Assembly (NCBI RefSeq): GCF_000732625.1
Contig: NZ_JPJI01000026.1
Coordinates: 649,024 to 713,023 of the forward strand
Length of the DNA: 64,000 nucleotides
Reading direction: 5' to 3'
Origin: Nonlabens ulvanivorans
Lineage (GTDB): Bacteria; Bacteroidota; Bacteroidia; Flavobacteriales; Flavobacteriaceae
A program made the position numbers and the translations under genes. The notes below the pieces were generated by a model. It made no database searches. It was not told where the DNA came from and was given only the letters and a program-made list of their open reading frames with translations. Shown here piece by piece: positions 49,977 through 59,314 of the stretch; the first letter of the stretch is position 1; each line of letters opens with the position of its first letter.

Positions 49977-50357
49977 GTCTTTAAATTCATTATAGTCTCT
50001 GATGTAGTCATCTTCACTAAACTCCATAGAAGCAACAACCATACATACAGAGCCACTAGAGAAATTCTCTAATTCGCGCCAAACCATGGTAGGTATTAAC
50101 AGACCTTTATCTGGCTTATTAAGCGTGACAGTTTTTTGCTCATTACCATCATCTAGGACTACATCAAAGCTACCACTTAACGCTACAATAAGCTGTCTCA
50201 ACTCTTTATGCGCATGACCACCACGTTGTGATGAGCTAGGAACATCATATAAATAGTAGACGCGTTCCATTTTAAAAGGAATGGTATCACCTTCTATGAC
50301 CGCAAGATTTCCTCTTGGGTCTGTAATTTTAGGAATATCAATAATTTTTACATCCAT
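49962..50357 (-). CDS. FdtA/WxcM-type sugar 3,4-ketoisomerase
   Basis: 131 residues, a single cupin. The family motif GGHAHKELRQLIVALSGSFD has the two His residues used in the isomerisation of dTDP-4-keto-6-deoxyglucose to the 3-keto sugar, leading to dTDP-Fuc3N or Qui3N. The N-terminal IPKITDPRGNLAVIEG is canonical. The partner aminotransferase and the dTDP-glucose genes are not in the window. It follows the minus-strand glycosyltransferase gene by 13 bp. TATATTTA, one mismatch from TAnnTTTG, ends 4 nt before the ATG. Confidence 0.9.
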   Translation of the reverse strand: MDVKIIDIPKITDPRGNLAVIEGDTIPFKMERVYYLYDVPSSSQRGGHAHKELRQLIVALSGSFDVVLDDGNEQKTVTLNKPDKGLLIPTMVWRELENFSSGSVCMVVASMEFSEDDYIRDYNEFKDLASS

Positions 50358-50370
50358 GTGGTAAATATAA

Positions 50371-51216
50371 CTATAAGTCTGGATGACCTATACGATGACC
50401 TTCAAAACCAGTCAAGTAATCATTCATGCCGTGATTAAAAACCATGTATTTATCATATAAATTGCGCCAACCTTTCACATAGCCTTTACGCCACAAGAAA
50501 AATACATATTTAAACTGCTTCATTTGTGCTGTCCATAGATTTTCTCTAGCCGCTAGTGCTCCACGTGCATAAATCACTCGATTATTTACTGGTTCATCAC
50601 TGCTGGTATGAGCATCATGTATAACAATGGTTTGTGGTACAAATTGAACTCTTAGATTCTTATCAATAGTATCAGTCAAGAATACATAATTCTCACTATC
50701 TCCAAATTGAGCACCTAATCCAAATCTTGTGTCAAATTGAATTGAACTCTCATGAATAGATTCTCTTTTAAAAGTTATTTCTGGAGAAAGCACATTTTCT
50801 ACTTGCTTACGCGAAAGCGTTTCTTCAACAACAGCATAGTTTCTAAAAAGTAAATCTTTCCTTATCGCTGTCCGAAAAGTAATTATCTCGTGTTCACAAT
50901 GGTTATGAGCTGCAATAACTTTGTCAACAGCATTATCCATAAGAACACAGTCATCATCTAATATCCAACAAATAGCAGTAGAAGCTTTTTCAATAGCAAG
51001 GTTGCGACTGCGAGAAAGACCAAAACTGTGATCATTAATAACCAGAATGTTGTCGTATTCTGAGCTAAGGTTTGCGGTTTTAGACTGATTAACAACAATA
51101 AGGTGATACTTAATCTCACTTACCTTACATTGAAACATAGCCTCAAGAAAAGACAGATCGCTCCTATTCATCGTTGCGATAAGGATTTGTAAATCTTGAT
51201 TAGTGTATGAATTCAA
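50371..51216 (-). CDS. Family 2-type glycosyltransferase
   Basis: 281 residues from a TTG start at 51216 (TTG-AAT-TCA), which lies 16 nt past an exact TAnnTTTG. GT-A features: LQILIATMNRSDLSFLEAM, SFGLSRSRNLAIEKAS, and the metal site WILDDDCVLMD near residue 97. The C-terminal part contains FFLWRKGYVKGWRNLYDKY, seen in capsule transferases. The palindrome copy 11 lies inside it. Cotranscribed with the FdtA-like gene. Confidence 0.82.
   Translation of the reverse strand: MNSYTNQDLQILIATMNRSDLSFLEAMFQCKVSEIKYHLIVVNQSKTANLSSEYDNILVINDHSFGLSRSRNLAIEKASTAICWILDDDCVLMDNAVDKVIAAHNHCEHEIITFRTAIRKDLLFRNYAVVEETLSRKQVENVLSPEITFKRESIHESSIQFDTRFGLGAQFGDSENYVFLTDTIDKNLRVQFVPQTIVIHDAHTSSDEPVNNRVIYARGALAARENLWTAQMKQFKYVFFLWRKGYVKGWRNLYDKYMVFNHGMNDYLTGFEGHRIGHPDL
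50805..50818. repeat. GCTTTCGCGAAAGC palindrome, copy 11 (variant, inside glycosyltransferase)
   Basis: GCTTACGCGAAAGC, one mismatch from the core. In the gene frame it gives TLSRKQ, the same frame and peptide as copy 10. Confidence 0.8.
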
Positions 51217-51232
51217 CAGTGTATCTTTACGT

Positions 51233-51240
51233 CAAAGATA
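51233..51240 (-). promoter_or_regulatory. -7 element of the minus-strand glycosyltransferase
   Basis: TATCTTTG on the minus strand, exact TAnnTTTG, 16 nt before TTG 51216. On the plus strand TAACTTTT (51239-51246) abuts ATG 51247, so the two divergent genes may have overlapping promoters. Confidence 0.5.
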
Positions 51241-51246
51241 ACTTTT

Positions 51247-52386
51247 ATGCGCATTTTGCTCATAGGCGAGTACAGTGGTTTTCACAATTCTCTTAAATAT
51301 GGACTTCAACAATTAGGTCACGAGGTAACCCTTGTGGGCGATGGTGATGGTTTTAAAAAATTTCCTGTAGACATAGAAGTAGGTAGTGATTACTTTAGAA
51401 GAGACTGGTTAAGAGAAAAAGTTAAAGTAGCCTGGTGGAAACTCACCGGTCATAATCTAGAGGATAATATCCGTTTAGCACGCTTCCGCGAAAGCGAGCA
51501 TCTTATGAAAGGTTATGATATCGTTCAATTTATCAATTCAAACGCGCTGGGTTGTGAACCACCGATCGAGTGGCAAATGATTGATTATCTTCTTAAAAAT
51601 AATAACAAAGCTTTTTTAGTAGCTTGTGGAGATGACTATCCATATGCACAGTTTCTAACCGAAAAACATCAAGGCTACAGTATACTGACACCATATCTAG
51701 AAGACACTTCTCTAAAAAACCAATATCTCCATACTTTTAAATACCTTAAAAAAGGATATCGAGAGAATTATGATCGATTATTAAGCAAGTGCAGAGCCAT
51801 CATACCATCTCATACTGATTTTCAAATGGCATTAAGTGACGAGTCTAAATGTGCTCATATGATTCCCAGTGCAGTGATTATGGAGCAACTTGAATTGCAT
51901 CAAAATCATATCGCGCAACCTATAGAAATTTTTATGGGAATTAATAGAGGTAACTATTTTAAAAAAGGGATTCCTTATTTTGAAAAAGCTCTTGATATTT
52001 TAAAATCTAAATATGGCCAAAAAGTAAACATCACTATTGCCGAAAATTTGCCTTATGATGAATATATCAAATCCTATCGAAAAAGTCACATCTTACTAGA
52101 TCAAGCCCTTAGTTATGATCAAGGTTATAATGCACTAGAAGCTATGGCACAAGGTAAAGTTGTTTTTGCAGGAGCTGGGACGCCATTTTTAAAGGCTTAT
52201 GAACTTGAAAAGGCTCCACTTATAGATGCAAAACCAGATGTTAATTATCTAGTGCAAGAACTATCTAACCTCATCGAACATCCTGATGAAATTTTTAAAT
52301 TAGGTAAAGAAGCTAGAGAATTTGTAGAGAGACATCATAATGCTATTGACACTGCTAGAAAGTATCAGGCTTTATATATCGCTTAA
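51247..52386 (+). CDS. Glycosyltransferase, GT-B fold (family 4-like)
   Basis: 379 residues. N-terminal MRILLIGEYSGFHNSLKYGL fits a GT-B acceptor domain. The C-terminal donor domain has GINRGNYFKKGIPYFEKAL and DQGYNALEAMAQGKVVFAG near 295, equivalent to the EX7E donor motif with the first Glu altered (Asp-Gln-Gly-Tyr). No signal peptide or membrane segment. Last gene of the glycan group. The palindrome copy 12 lies at its residue ~79 and encodes RFRESE. Confidence 0.85.
   Translation: MRILLIGEYSGFHNSLKYGLQQLGHEVTLVGDGDGFKKFPVDIEVGSDYFRRDWLREKVKVAWWKLTGHNLEDNIRLARFRESEHLMKGYDIVQFINSNALGCEPPIEWQMIDYLLKNNNKAFLVACGDDYPYAQFLTEKHQGYSILTPYLEDTSLKNQYLHTFKYLKKGYRENYDRLLSKCRAIIPSHTDFQMALSDESKCAHMIPSAVIMEQLELHQNHIAQPIEIFMGINRGNYFKKGIPYFEKALDILKSKYGQKVNITIAENLPYDEYIKSYRKSHILLDQALSYDQGYNALEAMAQGKVVFAGAGTPFLKAYELEKAPLIDAKPDVNYLVQELSNLIEHPDEIFKLGKEAREFVERHHNAIDTARKYQALYIA
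51481..51496. repeat. GCTTTCGCGAAAGC palindrome, copy 12 (variant, inside GT-B gene)
   Basis: CGCTTCCGCGAAAGCG, one mismatch from the palindrome. In the gene frame it gives RFRES, the third reading frame of the element. Confidence 0.85.
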
Positions 52387-52410
52387 AAAAGAAATCCAAA
52401 AATAACTGGA

Positions 52411-52695
52411 TTATCTATTCTTCCACTGGATATCGATACCATTAAAATCTGTCGCAGCTTGTTCTTTTGCCTGTTTAGAAATCATAAATTCGAATTCTAA
52501 GACCACTTCTAGACCATCATCTAGATAGAACAACATGGTTTCTTCGCCTTCATAATCACAGATAACAACAGCGTGAATTTCATGAACATTGAAATATTCG
52601 TCCTTCACTTCTTGTGGCTCTACAAACTCAAAATAATGCAGTACCCTAGCACCTTTAAAGTAATCGATTTGCTGTAAGTAGATATCTTTTTCCAT
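52411..52695 (-). CDS. Small acidic protein of unknown function
   Basis: 94 residues, acidic and likely alpha/beta (YLQQIDYFKGARVLHYFEFV, VVICDYEGEETMLFYLDDG). No signal peptide or membrane segment, so cytoplasmic. I do not recognise the family. Convergent with the GT-B gene; its ATG lies 4 nt past an exact TAnnTTTG, so a real expressed gene is likely. Confidence 0.65.
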   Translation of the reverse strand: MEKDIYLQQIDYFKGARVLHYFEFVEPQEVKDEYFNVHEIHAVVICDYEGEETMLFYLDDGLEVVLEFEFMISKQAKEQAATDFNGIDIQWKNR

Positions 52696-52699
52696 GTGA

Positions 52700-52707
52700 C
52701 AAAGGTA
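52700..52707 (-). promoter_or_regulatory. -7 element, leaderless arrangement
   Basis: TACCTTTG on the minus strand, exact TAnnTTTG, ends 4 nt before ATG 52695. Confidence 0.6.
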
Positions 52708-52761
52708 AGGTGTTTTTAAGTAATTGTTTATGAATCATGAGTTATGAAACCTAAGTAAATT

Positions 52762-52795
52762 GAAAAACCGCTTCAGAATACTGAAGCGGTTTTTC
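52762..52795 (-). terminator. Terminator of the E2 gene
   Basis: A perfect 15-bp stem GAAAAACCGCTTCAG with its complement and a T run on the minus strand, about 30 bp past the stop. Confidence 0.88.
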
Positions 52796-52826
52796 TATAA
52801 AAATATGATAAAGTAATTATTTAATT

Positions 52827-54146
52827 CTAGATCTCACGTTTATCATCAAATCCTTCTAATAATTGCGCTACTCGTTGAACAAACTGTCCACCTAGCGCTC
52901 CATTGACTACTCTGTGATCATAACTGTGTGATAAGAACATCTTCATACGTATTCCTATAAAATCACCTTGTGGTGTTTCTACAACCGCAGGAACTTTTCT
53001 GATTGCTCCTAGCGCAAGAATACCTACTTGCGGTTGATTGATAATAGGAGTTCCTAATACAGATCCAAAAGTACCGACATTAGTAACTGTATAAGTTCCA
53101 CCTTGTGTATCATCTGGTTTTAACTTACCATCTCTAGATCTTCTAGCCAGGTCATTTACAGCCTTTGCCATTCCCATAAGATTTAATTGATCAGCATTTT
53201 TAATAACTGGTACAATTAAATTACCATCTGGTAGAGCAGCTGCCATACCTAGATTAATATTCTTGCGCTTGATAATGTTATCACCATCTACCGCTATGTT
53301 CATCATTGGGAATTCCTTGAGCGCCTTAGCAACGGCTTCCATAAAAATAGGTGTGAACGTCAGGTTTTCTCCTTCTCTTTTTGCAAAGGCGTCTTTATGT
53401 TTCTTTCTCCAGTTCCAGATATTAGTAACATCACATTCAATAAAACTTTGAACATGAGCACTAGTTTGAACTGATGCAATCATGTGATGAGAAATAAGTT
53501 TTCCCATACGCGTCATTTCAATTATCTCATCACCACCGTTTACACTAACTGGCGCCGCTGGTTTTTGAACTGGCGCACTGGCTGGCGCAGTTGTTTTAGC
53601 TTGTGGTGCAGCAGCGGTAGTTGTTTTACCAGCTTTCTTATCTGCTACGTAACTAAGTATATCATTTTTAGTCACACGACCATTACTACCAGTACCTTTT
53701 ATAGACTCTAGTTCTTGCAAAGAAATATTTTCTTCTTTGGCAATGTTTTTAACTAATGGAGAATAAAAACTATCTGAATCAGTATAATCTACTGGTGCAG
53801 CAGTTTCCATACCTTTTTCTACCTGTGCACTTGCTGTCTCAACAGTTGTCGCTGCTGGCGCAGTAGTTTCTGTTGCAGCTGGTGCTGGTGCAGATGCGTT
53901 ATCGCCATCTGTCTCAATAATAGCTATCGTCTGGCCTACTTGAACTACATCATCTACTTGAAAGAGTACTTCTACAAGCGTTCCATCCACTTCACTAGGG
54001 ACTTCACTATCTACCTTATCTGTTGCGATTTCAAGAATGGCCTCATCAGCCTCTATCGTGTCACCTACATTTTTAAGCCATGAAGTAATTGTAGCCTCAG
54101 CCACAGACTCACCCATTTTAGGTAATTTAAGTTCAAATTTTGCCAT
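52827..54146 (-). CDS. 2-oxo acid dehydrogenase E2 (dihydrolipoyl acyltransferase)
   Basis: 439 residues. Lipoyl domain ~1-76 with the lipoylated Lys in EIATDKVDSEVPS; an Ala/Thr/Pro linker; the E3-binding domain ~128-168 (SPLVKNIAKEENISLQELES); a second linker; and the catalytic domain ~205-439 with the active-site HSYDHRVVNGALGG. One lipoyl domain and overall sequence suit the branched-chain or 2-oxoglutarate E2; I cannot say which acyl group. E1 and E3 genes are not here. A TAnnTTTG lies 36 nt upstream. Confidence 0.92.
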   Translation of the reverse strand: MAKFELKLPKMGESVAEATITSWLKNVGDTIEADEAILEIATDKVDSEVPSEVDGTLVEVLFQVDDVVQVGQTIAIIETDGDNASAPAPAATETTAPAATTVETASAQVEKGMETAAPVDYTDSDSFYSPLVKNIAKEENISLQELESIKGTGSNGRVTKNDILSYVADKKAGKTTTAAAPQAKTTAPASAPVQKPAAPVSVNGGDEIIEMTRMGKLISHHMIASVQTSAHVQSFIECDVTNIWNWRKKHKDAFAKREGENLTFTPIFMEAVAKALKEFPMMNIAVDGDNIIKRKNINLGMAAALPDGNLIVPVIKNADQLNLMGMAKAVNDLARRSRDGKLKPDDTQGGTYTVTNVGTFGSVLGTPIINQPQVGILALGAIRKVPAVVETPQGDFIGIRMKMFLSHSYDHRVVNGALGGQFVQRVAQLLEGFDDKREI

Positions 54147-54181
54147 ATCGTATAGTAACTATATCGTTTTCTTAGAAGTTG

Positions 54182-54189
54182 CAAAAGTA
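54182..54189 (-). promoter_or_regulatory. -7 element of the E2 gene
   Basis: TACTTTTG on the minus strand, exact TAnnTTTG, 35 nt before ATG 54146. Confidence 0.5.
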
Positions 54190-54248
54190 AGAATTCTAAA
54201 GAAAGAAAAGCACAATTTATCTCGCGTTAGGACTATTTTAAGTTTCAG

Positions 54249-55358
54249 CTAATCAAGTATCAGCTCTTTAACCTCTCCACGAGAAGAACTACTATCACTT
54301 CCTATAATCAAATTACGTTTAAAATTTAAGAAACGATAGGTATATTGTGAGGATATATTGCCGGCCATAAAGTTGATTATTTCATCAAAGGATAGTGTGG
54401 CCGTATCCCAGATAAATTGTGTTTGAGAATTCCACTTAAGATCAGACAACTGCTTATAAGTAGCTACCTTATCACAAAGACCTATTTGAAGCTTATTATC
54501 ATTGGTAACCAAAACTCTATATGAGTTACTTGTACTTACAACGCTTTCATTTTCAATAGATTTTGTAGCAATAATACCTTTTAAAGCCAAATCTACCAAT
54601 GCTTTTTCAATTTTAGACTTCTTAAAATGTTTATTGTAAAACAGCCCCATGGCACCATAAAAACGCTCTAAGTATTTTCTATCCTTTACAGTACTTTCGC
54701 CTTTAAAATGTATGACTTTAAGCTTGCCTAAATAATAATTCTGATAGCCATGTTGTAACGCAGTGTAACTTAGATCAATGTCCTCACCATACATAAAATA
54801 CATTGGGTCAAAACCACCTAATTCTTCAAAAACCAACTTTTTACAAACCATCATTGCTCCTACTAAGACTTCAACCTCACCATTATCATCTTTTTGTAAA
54901 TGGCTAGCATAATATTTAGAATCATTACCTAAAATCTTTTGTCTAGCTATTTGTGGAGTTGGGACGTTGCGCTTGCTTTCTGGCAGGTAGGTTCCGGTAC
55001 CATCTATAAGCTGTGTAGTAGTAAATGCTATTTGTGGATTCGCTTTCGCGAAAGCGAGAACCTCATCAAACACAGTTTCTCCAACAACCGTATCGGGATT
55101 AAGAATGCATAGGTAATCACCTTGCGCGTGTTGCACTCCAATATTATTACCTTTTGAAAACCCTAGATTTTCATGATTTGTAATCAACTTAACTTGTGGA
55201 AAATTGTGTTGCAACATCTCAACACTGTGATCTGTAGAGTCGTTATCAACCACAATTACCTCTGCATCAATATTGTTGACCGCTTTTAGAACACTATATA
55301 AACACTGCTCTAGAAAAGCTGCAGCATTATAATTAAGTATGATAATGGATAAATCCAA
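54249..55358 (-). CDS. Family 2 glycosyltransferase, rhamnosyltransferase-like
   Basis: 369 residues. GT-A domain: LSIIILNYNAAAFLEQCLYS, VIVVDNDSTDHSVEML, FSKGNNIGVQ and the donor site LCILNPDTVV; then FMYGEDIDLSYTALQHGY, the acceptor segment of this subgroup. The last ~100 residues are a small beta-rich domain. It starts 2 bp after recR ends, so the two are one operon, an arrangement without obvious meaning. The palindrome copy 13 encodes LAFAKANP near residue 105. Confidence 0.9.
   Translation of the reverse strand: MDLSIIILNYNAAAFLEQCLYSVLKAVNNIDAEVIVVDNDSTDHSVEMLQHNFPQVKLITNHENLGFSKGNNIGVQHAQGDYLCILNPDTVVGETVFDEVLAFAKANPQIAFTTTQLIDGTGTYLPESKRNVPTPQIARQKILGNDSKYYASHLQKDDNGEVEVLVGAMMVCKKLVFEELGGFDPMYFMYGEDIDLSYTALQHGYQNYYLGKLKVIHFKGESTVKDRKYLERFYGAMGLFYNKHFKKSKIEKALVDLALKGIIATKSIENESVVSTSNSYRVLVTNDNKLQIGLCDKVATYKQLSDLKWNSQTQFIWDTATLSFDEIINFMAGNISSQYTYRFLNFKRNLIIGSDSSSSRGEVKELILD
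55041..55056. repeat. GCTTTCGCGAAAGC palindrome, copy 13 (inside glycosyltransferase)
   Basis: Perfect 16-mer; in the gene frame it gives AFAKA, the same as copy 8. Confidence 0.92.
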
Positions 55359-55360
55359 AT

Positions 55361-55978
55361 TTAGTTTTTTAGCGAGTTTTCATAAGGAACACGGTGTAAG
55401 ATACTGCGCCCCAAAGTAACCTCATCTGCAAATTCTAGTTCATCTCCTACAGCGATTCCTCTTGCTATGGTAGATGTGTTCACCTCTAAACCATTGAGCT
55501 GTTTAAATATATAAAAATTAGTCGTGTCACCTTCTATAGTTGGACTGAGCGCAAAAATTAGTTCTTGAACTCCATCATTCTGAATGCGTTGTATCAAAGA
55601 CTTAATATTTAAATCTTGTGGACCTATACCGTCCATCGGGCTTATTTTTCCACCAAGAACATGGTATAAACCTCTATACTGGCTGGTATTTTCTATCGCC
55701 ATTACATCGCGTATATCTTCTACCACACAAACGATGGTTTTATCTCTATTATGACTGGCACATATCTCACAGATATCGACATCACTTACATTATGACAGT
55801 TTTTACAAAATTTTAAATCATGACGCATATTAGTAAGCGCTTGTGATAAAACGTCTGTCTGATTTGCGGGCTGTCGCATTAAATGTAATACTAATCGCAA
55901 GGCCGTGCGCTTACCTATACCTGGTAATTGCGAGACTTGATTAACAGCTTCTTCTAATATTTTTGAGGAAAAATTCAT
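55361..55978 (-). CDS. recR: Recombination mediator RecR
   Basis: 205 residues. Helix-hairpin-helix start ([18 protein letters not shown]), Cys4 zinc finger [16 protein letters not shown] near residue 57, and a Toprim domain with [12 protein letters not shown]. With RecO it loads RecA onto SSB-coated gaps. All motifs intact. ATG 55978 lies 6 nt past TATATTTG. Confidence 0.96.
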   Translation of the reverse strand: MNFSSKILEEAVNQVSQLPGIGKRTALRLVLHLMRQPANQTDVLSQALTNMRHDLKFCKNCHNVSDVDICEICASHNRDKTIVCVVEDIRDVMAIENTSQYRGLYHVLGGKISPMDGIGPQDLNIKSLIQRIQNDGVQELIFALSPTIEGDTTNFYIFKQLNGLEVNTSTIARGIAVGDELEFADEVTLGRSILHRVPYENSLKN

Positions 55979-55984
55979 GTGCTA

Positions 55985-55992
55985 CAAATATA
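55985..55992 (-). promoter_or_regulatory. -7 element of recR, near-leaderless
   Basis: TATATTTG on the minus strand, exact TAnnTTTG, ends 6 nt before ATG 55978. The rest of the ~215-bp gap to the symporter gene shows nothing else I can identify. Confidence 0.6.
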
Positions 55993-56194
55993 AGAGATGT
56001 GTTATTAGCGATAAGTCTTGTGTGGTAAGGAATTGATCAATTTTAATTTACCCATGAAACGCATCCTATTTAGATATTAAAAAAGTAGTTATTAAATACA
56101 CCTATAAATAAAACCAGCAATATCACTAAATCACTAAAGCGTTTGTCTCTAAAATTAAAAATTCTATCAGTATTTTAGCATTAAAATTCAATCT

Positions 56195-57646
56195 GTGTCT
56201 TCTACTCAAATTCTTATAACCATTGCGGTATACTTTGCCGTGCTTATTTTGATTTCTTTCATTGTAGGTCGTAAAGGCGATAGCGCTACATTTTTTAGAG
56301 GTAATCGCAGCTCGCCGTGGTATGTAGTAGCTTTTGGGATGATAGGCGCTTCATTAAGTGGTGTGACTTTTATATCTGTGCCTGGCGCGGTAGAACTGGG
56401 CGCAATGAATTATTTTCAAGTGGTGCTGGGCTATATATTAGGCTATGTGGTTATAGGATTAGTACTGTTACCACTGTACTATCGGATGAACCTAACTTCT
56501 ATTTATAGTTATTTGAACGACCGTTATGGAAGTGCAGCACAATACACAGGTTCTAGTTTCTTTTTATTATCTAGAGTCGTAGGTGCGAGTTTCCGCCTTT
56601 ACTTAATTGCTGGAGTTTTACAGGATTTTGTTTTTGAAAGTATGGGAATTCAGTTCTGGCAAACGGTTACATTAACGGTTATACTTATATGGCTATATAC
56701 GTTCAAATCTGGAATCAAAACGATTGTCTGGACTGATACATTGCAAACTCTCTTTATGCTTATTGCTGTAGGAGTTGCCATCTATTTTGTGTCGGACGGA
56801 CTAGGTTTAAATGGAATAGGAGAAATCACCTCTTTTATAGGTGATAGTGAGATGTCACAAATATTCTTTTGGGATGACTGGAAAAGCGGTCAACATTTTG
56901 TCAAACAATTTATGGCTGGTGCCTTTATCGCTATAGTTATGACAGGACTGGACCAGGACATGATGCAAAAGAACTTAACCTGCCGTAGTTTAAAAGAGGC
57001 ACAAAAGAACATGTTTTGGTTTACCATCGTATTGACCTTTGTCAATCTGATCTTTTTAGGATTAGGAGTTCTATTGACAGAGTATGCTTTATCAACTGGA
57101 ATAGATGCTCACAAAGACGCCTTATTCCCTACAATCGCATTACAGACCAAAATGGGAATAGGTCTAGGCCTCGTATTTATATTAGGTTTAATTGCTGCAG
57201 CTTATTCTAGCGCAGACAGTGCACTTACATCACTTACCACTTCATTTTCTGTCGACATCTTAAAAATAGAAGAACGCTATGAAGTAAAAAAGCAAAACCT
57301 ACTGCGCAAATTGATACATGTAAGTTTTTCAGTAATTCTTATTCTAGTTATTGTGAGTTTTGAATACCTGATAAAAGATGATAGCGTTATTAATAAGCTG
57401 TTCACATTTGCAGGTTATACTTATGGCCCATTACTGGGGTTATTCTCTTTCGGAATCTTGACGAGACTCAAAGTACATCATATCGCAACGCCATTTATAG
57501 CTATAGCATCACCATTTATAGCCTATATATTAAGTTGGCTAGCTCTTGAAATGTTCGGGTTTGAATTTGGCTTTTTTATCTTGCTACTTAATGGAGCAGT
57601 GACGTTTATTGGACTACTAACTGCATCCTTATTTACAAAAAACTAA
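56195..57646 (+). CDS. Sodium:solute symporter (SSS family)
   Basis: 483 residues from a GTG start, with about thirteen membrane helices. Family signatures: GASLSGVTFISVPGAVELGA near the start, LSRVVGASFRLYLIAGVLQD and AAAYSSADSALTSLTTSFSVD, the Na2-site region with Ser-Ser-Ala-Asp. The substrate (sugar, amino acid, sialic acid, proline and others in the family) cannot be decided. The stop overlaps that of the CoA-binding gene by 4 bp. Confidence 0.9.
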   Translation: MSSTQILITIAVYFAVLILISFIVGRKGDSATFFRGNRSSPWYVVAFGMIGASLSGVTFISVPGAVELGAMNYFQVVLGYILGYVVIGLVLLPLYYRMNLTSIYSYLNDRYGSAAQYTGSSFFLLSRVVGASFRLYLIAGVLQDFVFESMGIQFWQTVTLTVILIWLYTFKSGIKTIVWTDTLQTLFMLIAVGVAIYFVSDGLGLNGIGEITSFIGDSEMSQIFFWDDWKSGQHFVKQFMAGAFIAIVMTGLDQDMMQKNLTCRSLKEAQKNMFWFTIVLTFVNLIFLGLGVLLTEYALSTGIDAHKDALFPTIALQTKMGIGLGLVFILGLIAAAYSSADSALTSLTTSFSVDILKIEERYEVKKQNLLRKLIHVSFSVILILVIVSFEYLIKDDSVINKLFTFAGYTYGPLLGLFSFGILTRLKVHHIATPFIAIASPFIAYILSWLALEMFGFEFGFFILLLNGAVTFIGLLTASLFTKN

Positions 57647-58005
57647 TATTGTCCTGTACCTAAAAGTACTAAGGTACAAGCTACCTCAGATGCAATACCA
57701 GCTTGATTTAATTTCTCATAGAACTCTGGATTCTCAGTTCCTGGATTAAATATAACGCGTTGAGGCTTTAAACTTATGATGTAATCATAATACTGAGGTT
57801 GACGTTGTGCATTAAGGTATAGTGTTACCGTATCAACACCTATAAATGGCAATAGTTCTTTATGAATTTTTACATCGTCCACCATACCTGTGCGCATACC
57901 TATGGCCACAGTCTCAATATTAAACTTGCGCAATCTATAGATAGCGATATTTGAATAACGTTCTTCTTTAAGTGACGCTCCTAGTACTAATGTTTTTTTA
58001 GACAT
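57643..58005 (-). CDS. CoA-binding domain protein (YccU-like)
   Basis: 120 residues. A Rossmann-like CoA-binding domain with MSKKTLVLGASLKEERYSNI at the start, a central VDTVTLYLNAQRQPQYYDYI and RVIFNPGTENPEFYEKL. This is the small stand-alone version of the CoA-binding fold of succinyl-CoA synthetase alpha, but without the ligase half. Function unknown. Confidence 0.88.
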   Translation of the reverse strand: MSKKTLVLGASLKEERYSNIAIYRLRKFNIETVAIGMRTGMVDDVKIHKELLPFIGVDTVTLYLNAQRQPQYYDYIISLKPQRVIFNPGTENPEFYEKLNQAGIASEVACTLVLLGTGQY

Positions 58006-58172
58006 ATTTTAAGATAATTGCTGTAACAATAATACAAATGTATCGTCTTTTAGATGAAGAGGTTGATTACCCTTTGATTTATTTGATTAAGATTGAATTT
58101 TATGAAAAAGAAAAGTTCAAGATAACAATCGTATGATTCATAATTAATGGTTAGTGTTATTATACGATTTAG

Positions 58173-58200
58173 AAAACCCGAGCTTGCAGGCTCGGGTTTT
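58173..58200 (-). terminator. fabH terminator
   Basis: A perfect 11-bp GC-rich stem AAAACCCGAGC/GCTCGGGTTTT, with a T run on the minus strand, 31 bp past the stop. Confidence 0.9.
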
Positions 58201-58231
58201 TGATTTTATAAAATAAGCGGTCGTAATTATT

Positions 58232-59239
58232 TTACCATTTGATCACAGCACTAGCCCATGTAAATCCACTACCAAAGGCTGCTAATACAACCGTATCACC
58301 TTCCTTAACCTTACCTTCTTCCCATGCCTCACATAAAGCGATAGGAATGGAAGCCGCAGTGGTATTACCATATCTCTGGATGTTATTGTAAACCTGATCG
58401 TCTGATAACTGAAATTTCTTTTGAATAAATTGAGAAATACGCAAGTTCGCTTGGTGTGGAACTAGCATATCAATATCACTCACCTCAAGATTGTTTGCCT
58501 TTAAACCTTCCATAATCACCTCGCTAAAACGTACAACTGCATTTTTAAACACAAACTGACCGTTCATATATGGATAGTAAGGAATATCCTCTTGCGGATT
58601 TTCTTCAATTAATTGAGGTACCCAATGGTTAGTAGATGGACCTTTGAGCGATAACTCCAGCGCATGTTTACCTTCACTATGTAAATGTGTAGAAAGAATT
58701 CCGTGACCTTCCACTTCACTTCTTGAAAGAACTGCAGCTCCTGCACCATCACCAAAAATCACTGACACAGATCTACCACGAGTCGTAAAATCTAATCCAC
58801 CGCTATGATTCTCTGATCCTATCACGAGTACATTTTTATACATACCGGTTTTAATAAATTGATCTGCAACTGACAGAGCATATACAAAACCACTACACTG
58901 GTTGCGCACATCTATCGCCGGACAGGTATGAATACCCATCAATTCTTGAACTTGTACACCACAACCAGGGAAATAATAATCTGGCGATAAGGTGGCAAAC
59001 ACGATCATATCGATGTCATCTTTCGAGATCTTAGCACGTTCTAATGCCATTTCTGCAGCTTTAACACCCATCACAGCAGTAGAATTTCCGTCACCTTTTT
59101 TAATATGACGTCTTTCCTTAATACCAGTGCGTTCCTGAATCCACGCGTCGTTAGTATCCATTAATTTGGAAAGGTCATCGTTAGTAACTATATTTTCTGG
59201 GACATATTTTCCCATTCCGGTAATGCGAGAAGTATACAT
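58232..59239 (-). CDS. fabH: 3-oxoacyl-ACP synthase III (FabH type)
   Basis: 335 residues. The catalytic triad is seen: Cys in AIDVRNQCSGFVYAL near 115, His in LVPHQANLRI near 255 and Asn in YGNTTAASIPIAL near 290. FabH condenses acetyl- or branched-acyl-CoA with malonyl-ACP to start fatty acid synthesis. The N-terminal MYTSRITGMGKYVPENIVTN is typical. Flavobacteria often have several FabH-like proteins; plsX, rpmF and accB, the usual neighbours of the primary copy, are absent, so this may be a second copy. Confidence 0.88.
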   Translation of the reverse strand: MYTSRITGMGKYVPENIVTNDDLSKLMDTNDAWIQERTGIKERRHIKKGDGNSTAVMGVKAAEMALERAKISKDDIDMIVFATLSPDYYFPGCGVQVQELMGIHTCPAIDVRNQCSGFVYALSVADQFIKTGMYKNVLVIGSENHSGGLDFTTRGRSVSVIFGDGAGAAVLSRSEVEGHGILSTHLHSEGKHALELSLKGPSTNHWVPQLIEENPQEDIPYYPYMNGQFVFKNAVVRFSEVIMEGLKANNLEVSDIDMLVPHQANLRISQFIQKKFQLSDDQVYNNIQRYGNTTAASIPIALCEAWEEGKVKEGDTVVLAAFGSGFTWASAVIKW

Positions 59240-59314
59240 ATTTATCTTTGTAAGGGTCGCAAGATAAGACCTACTCTACATAAGGTACTAGAAGTTTTCC
59301 TTAATTTAATATGC

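Noticed and set aside
48295-52386. Glycan gene group as a complete capsule or O-antigen locus
   Set aside because: No polymerase, flippase, export or sugar-nucleotide genes; only transferases and one isomerase.
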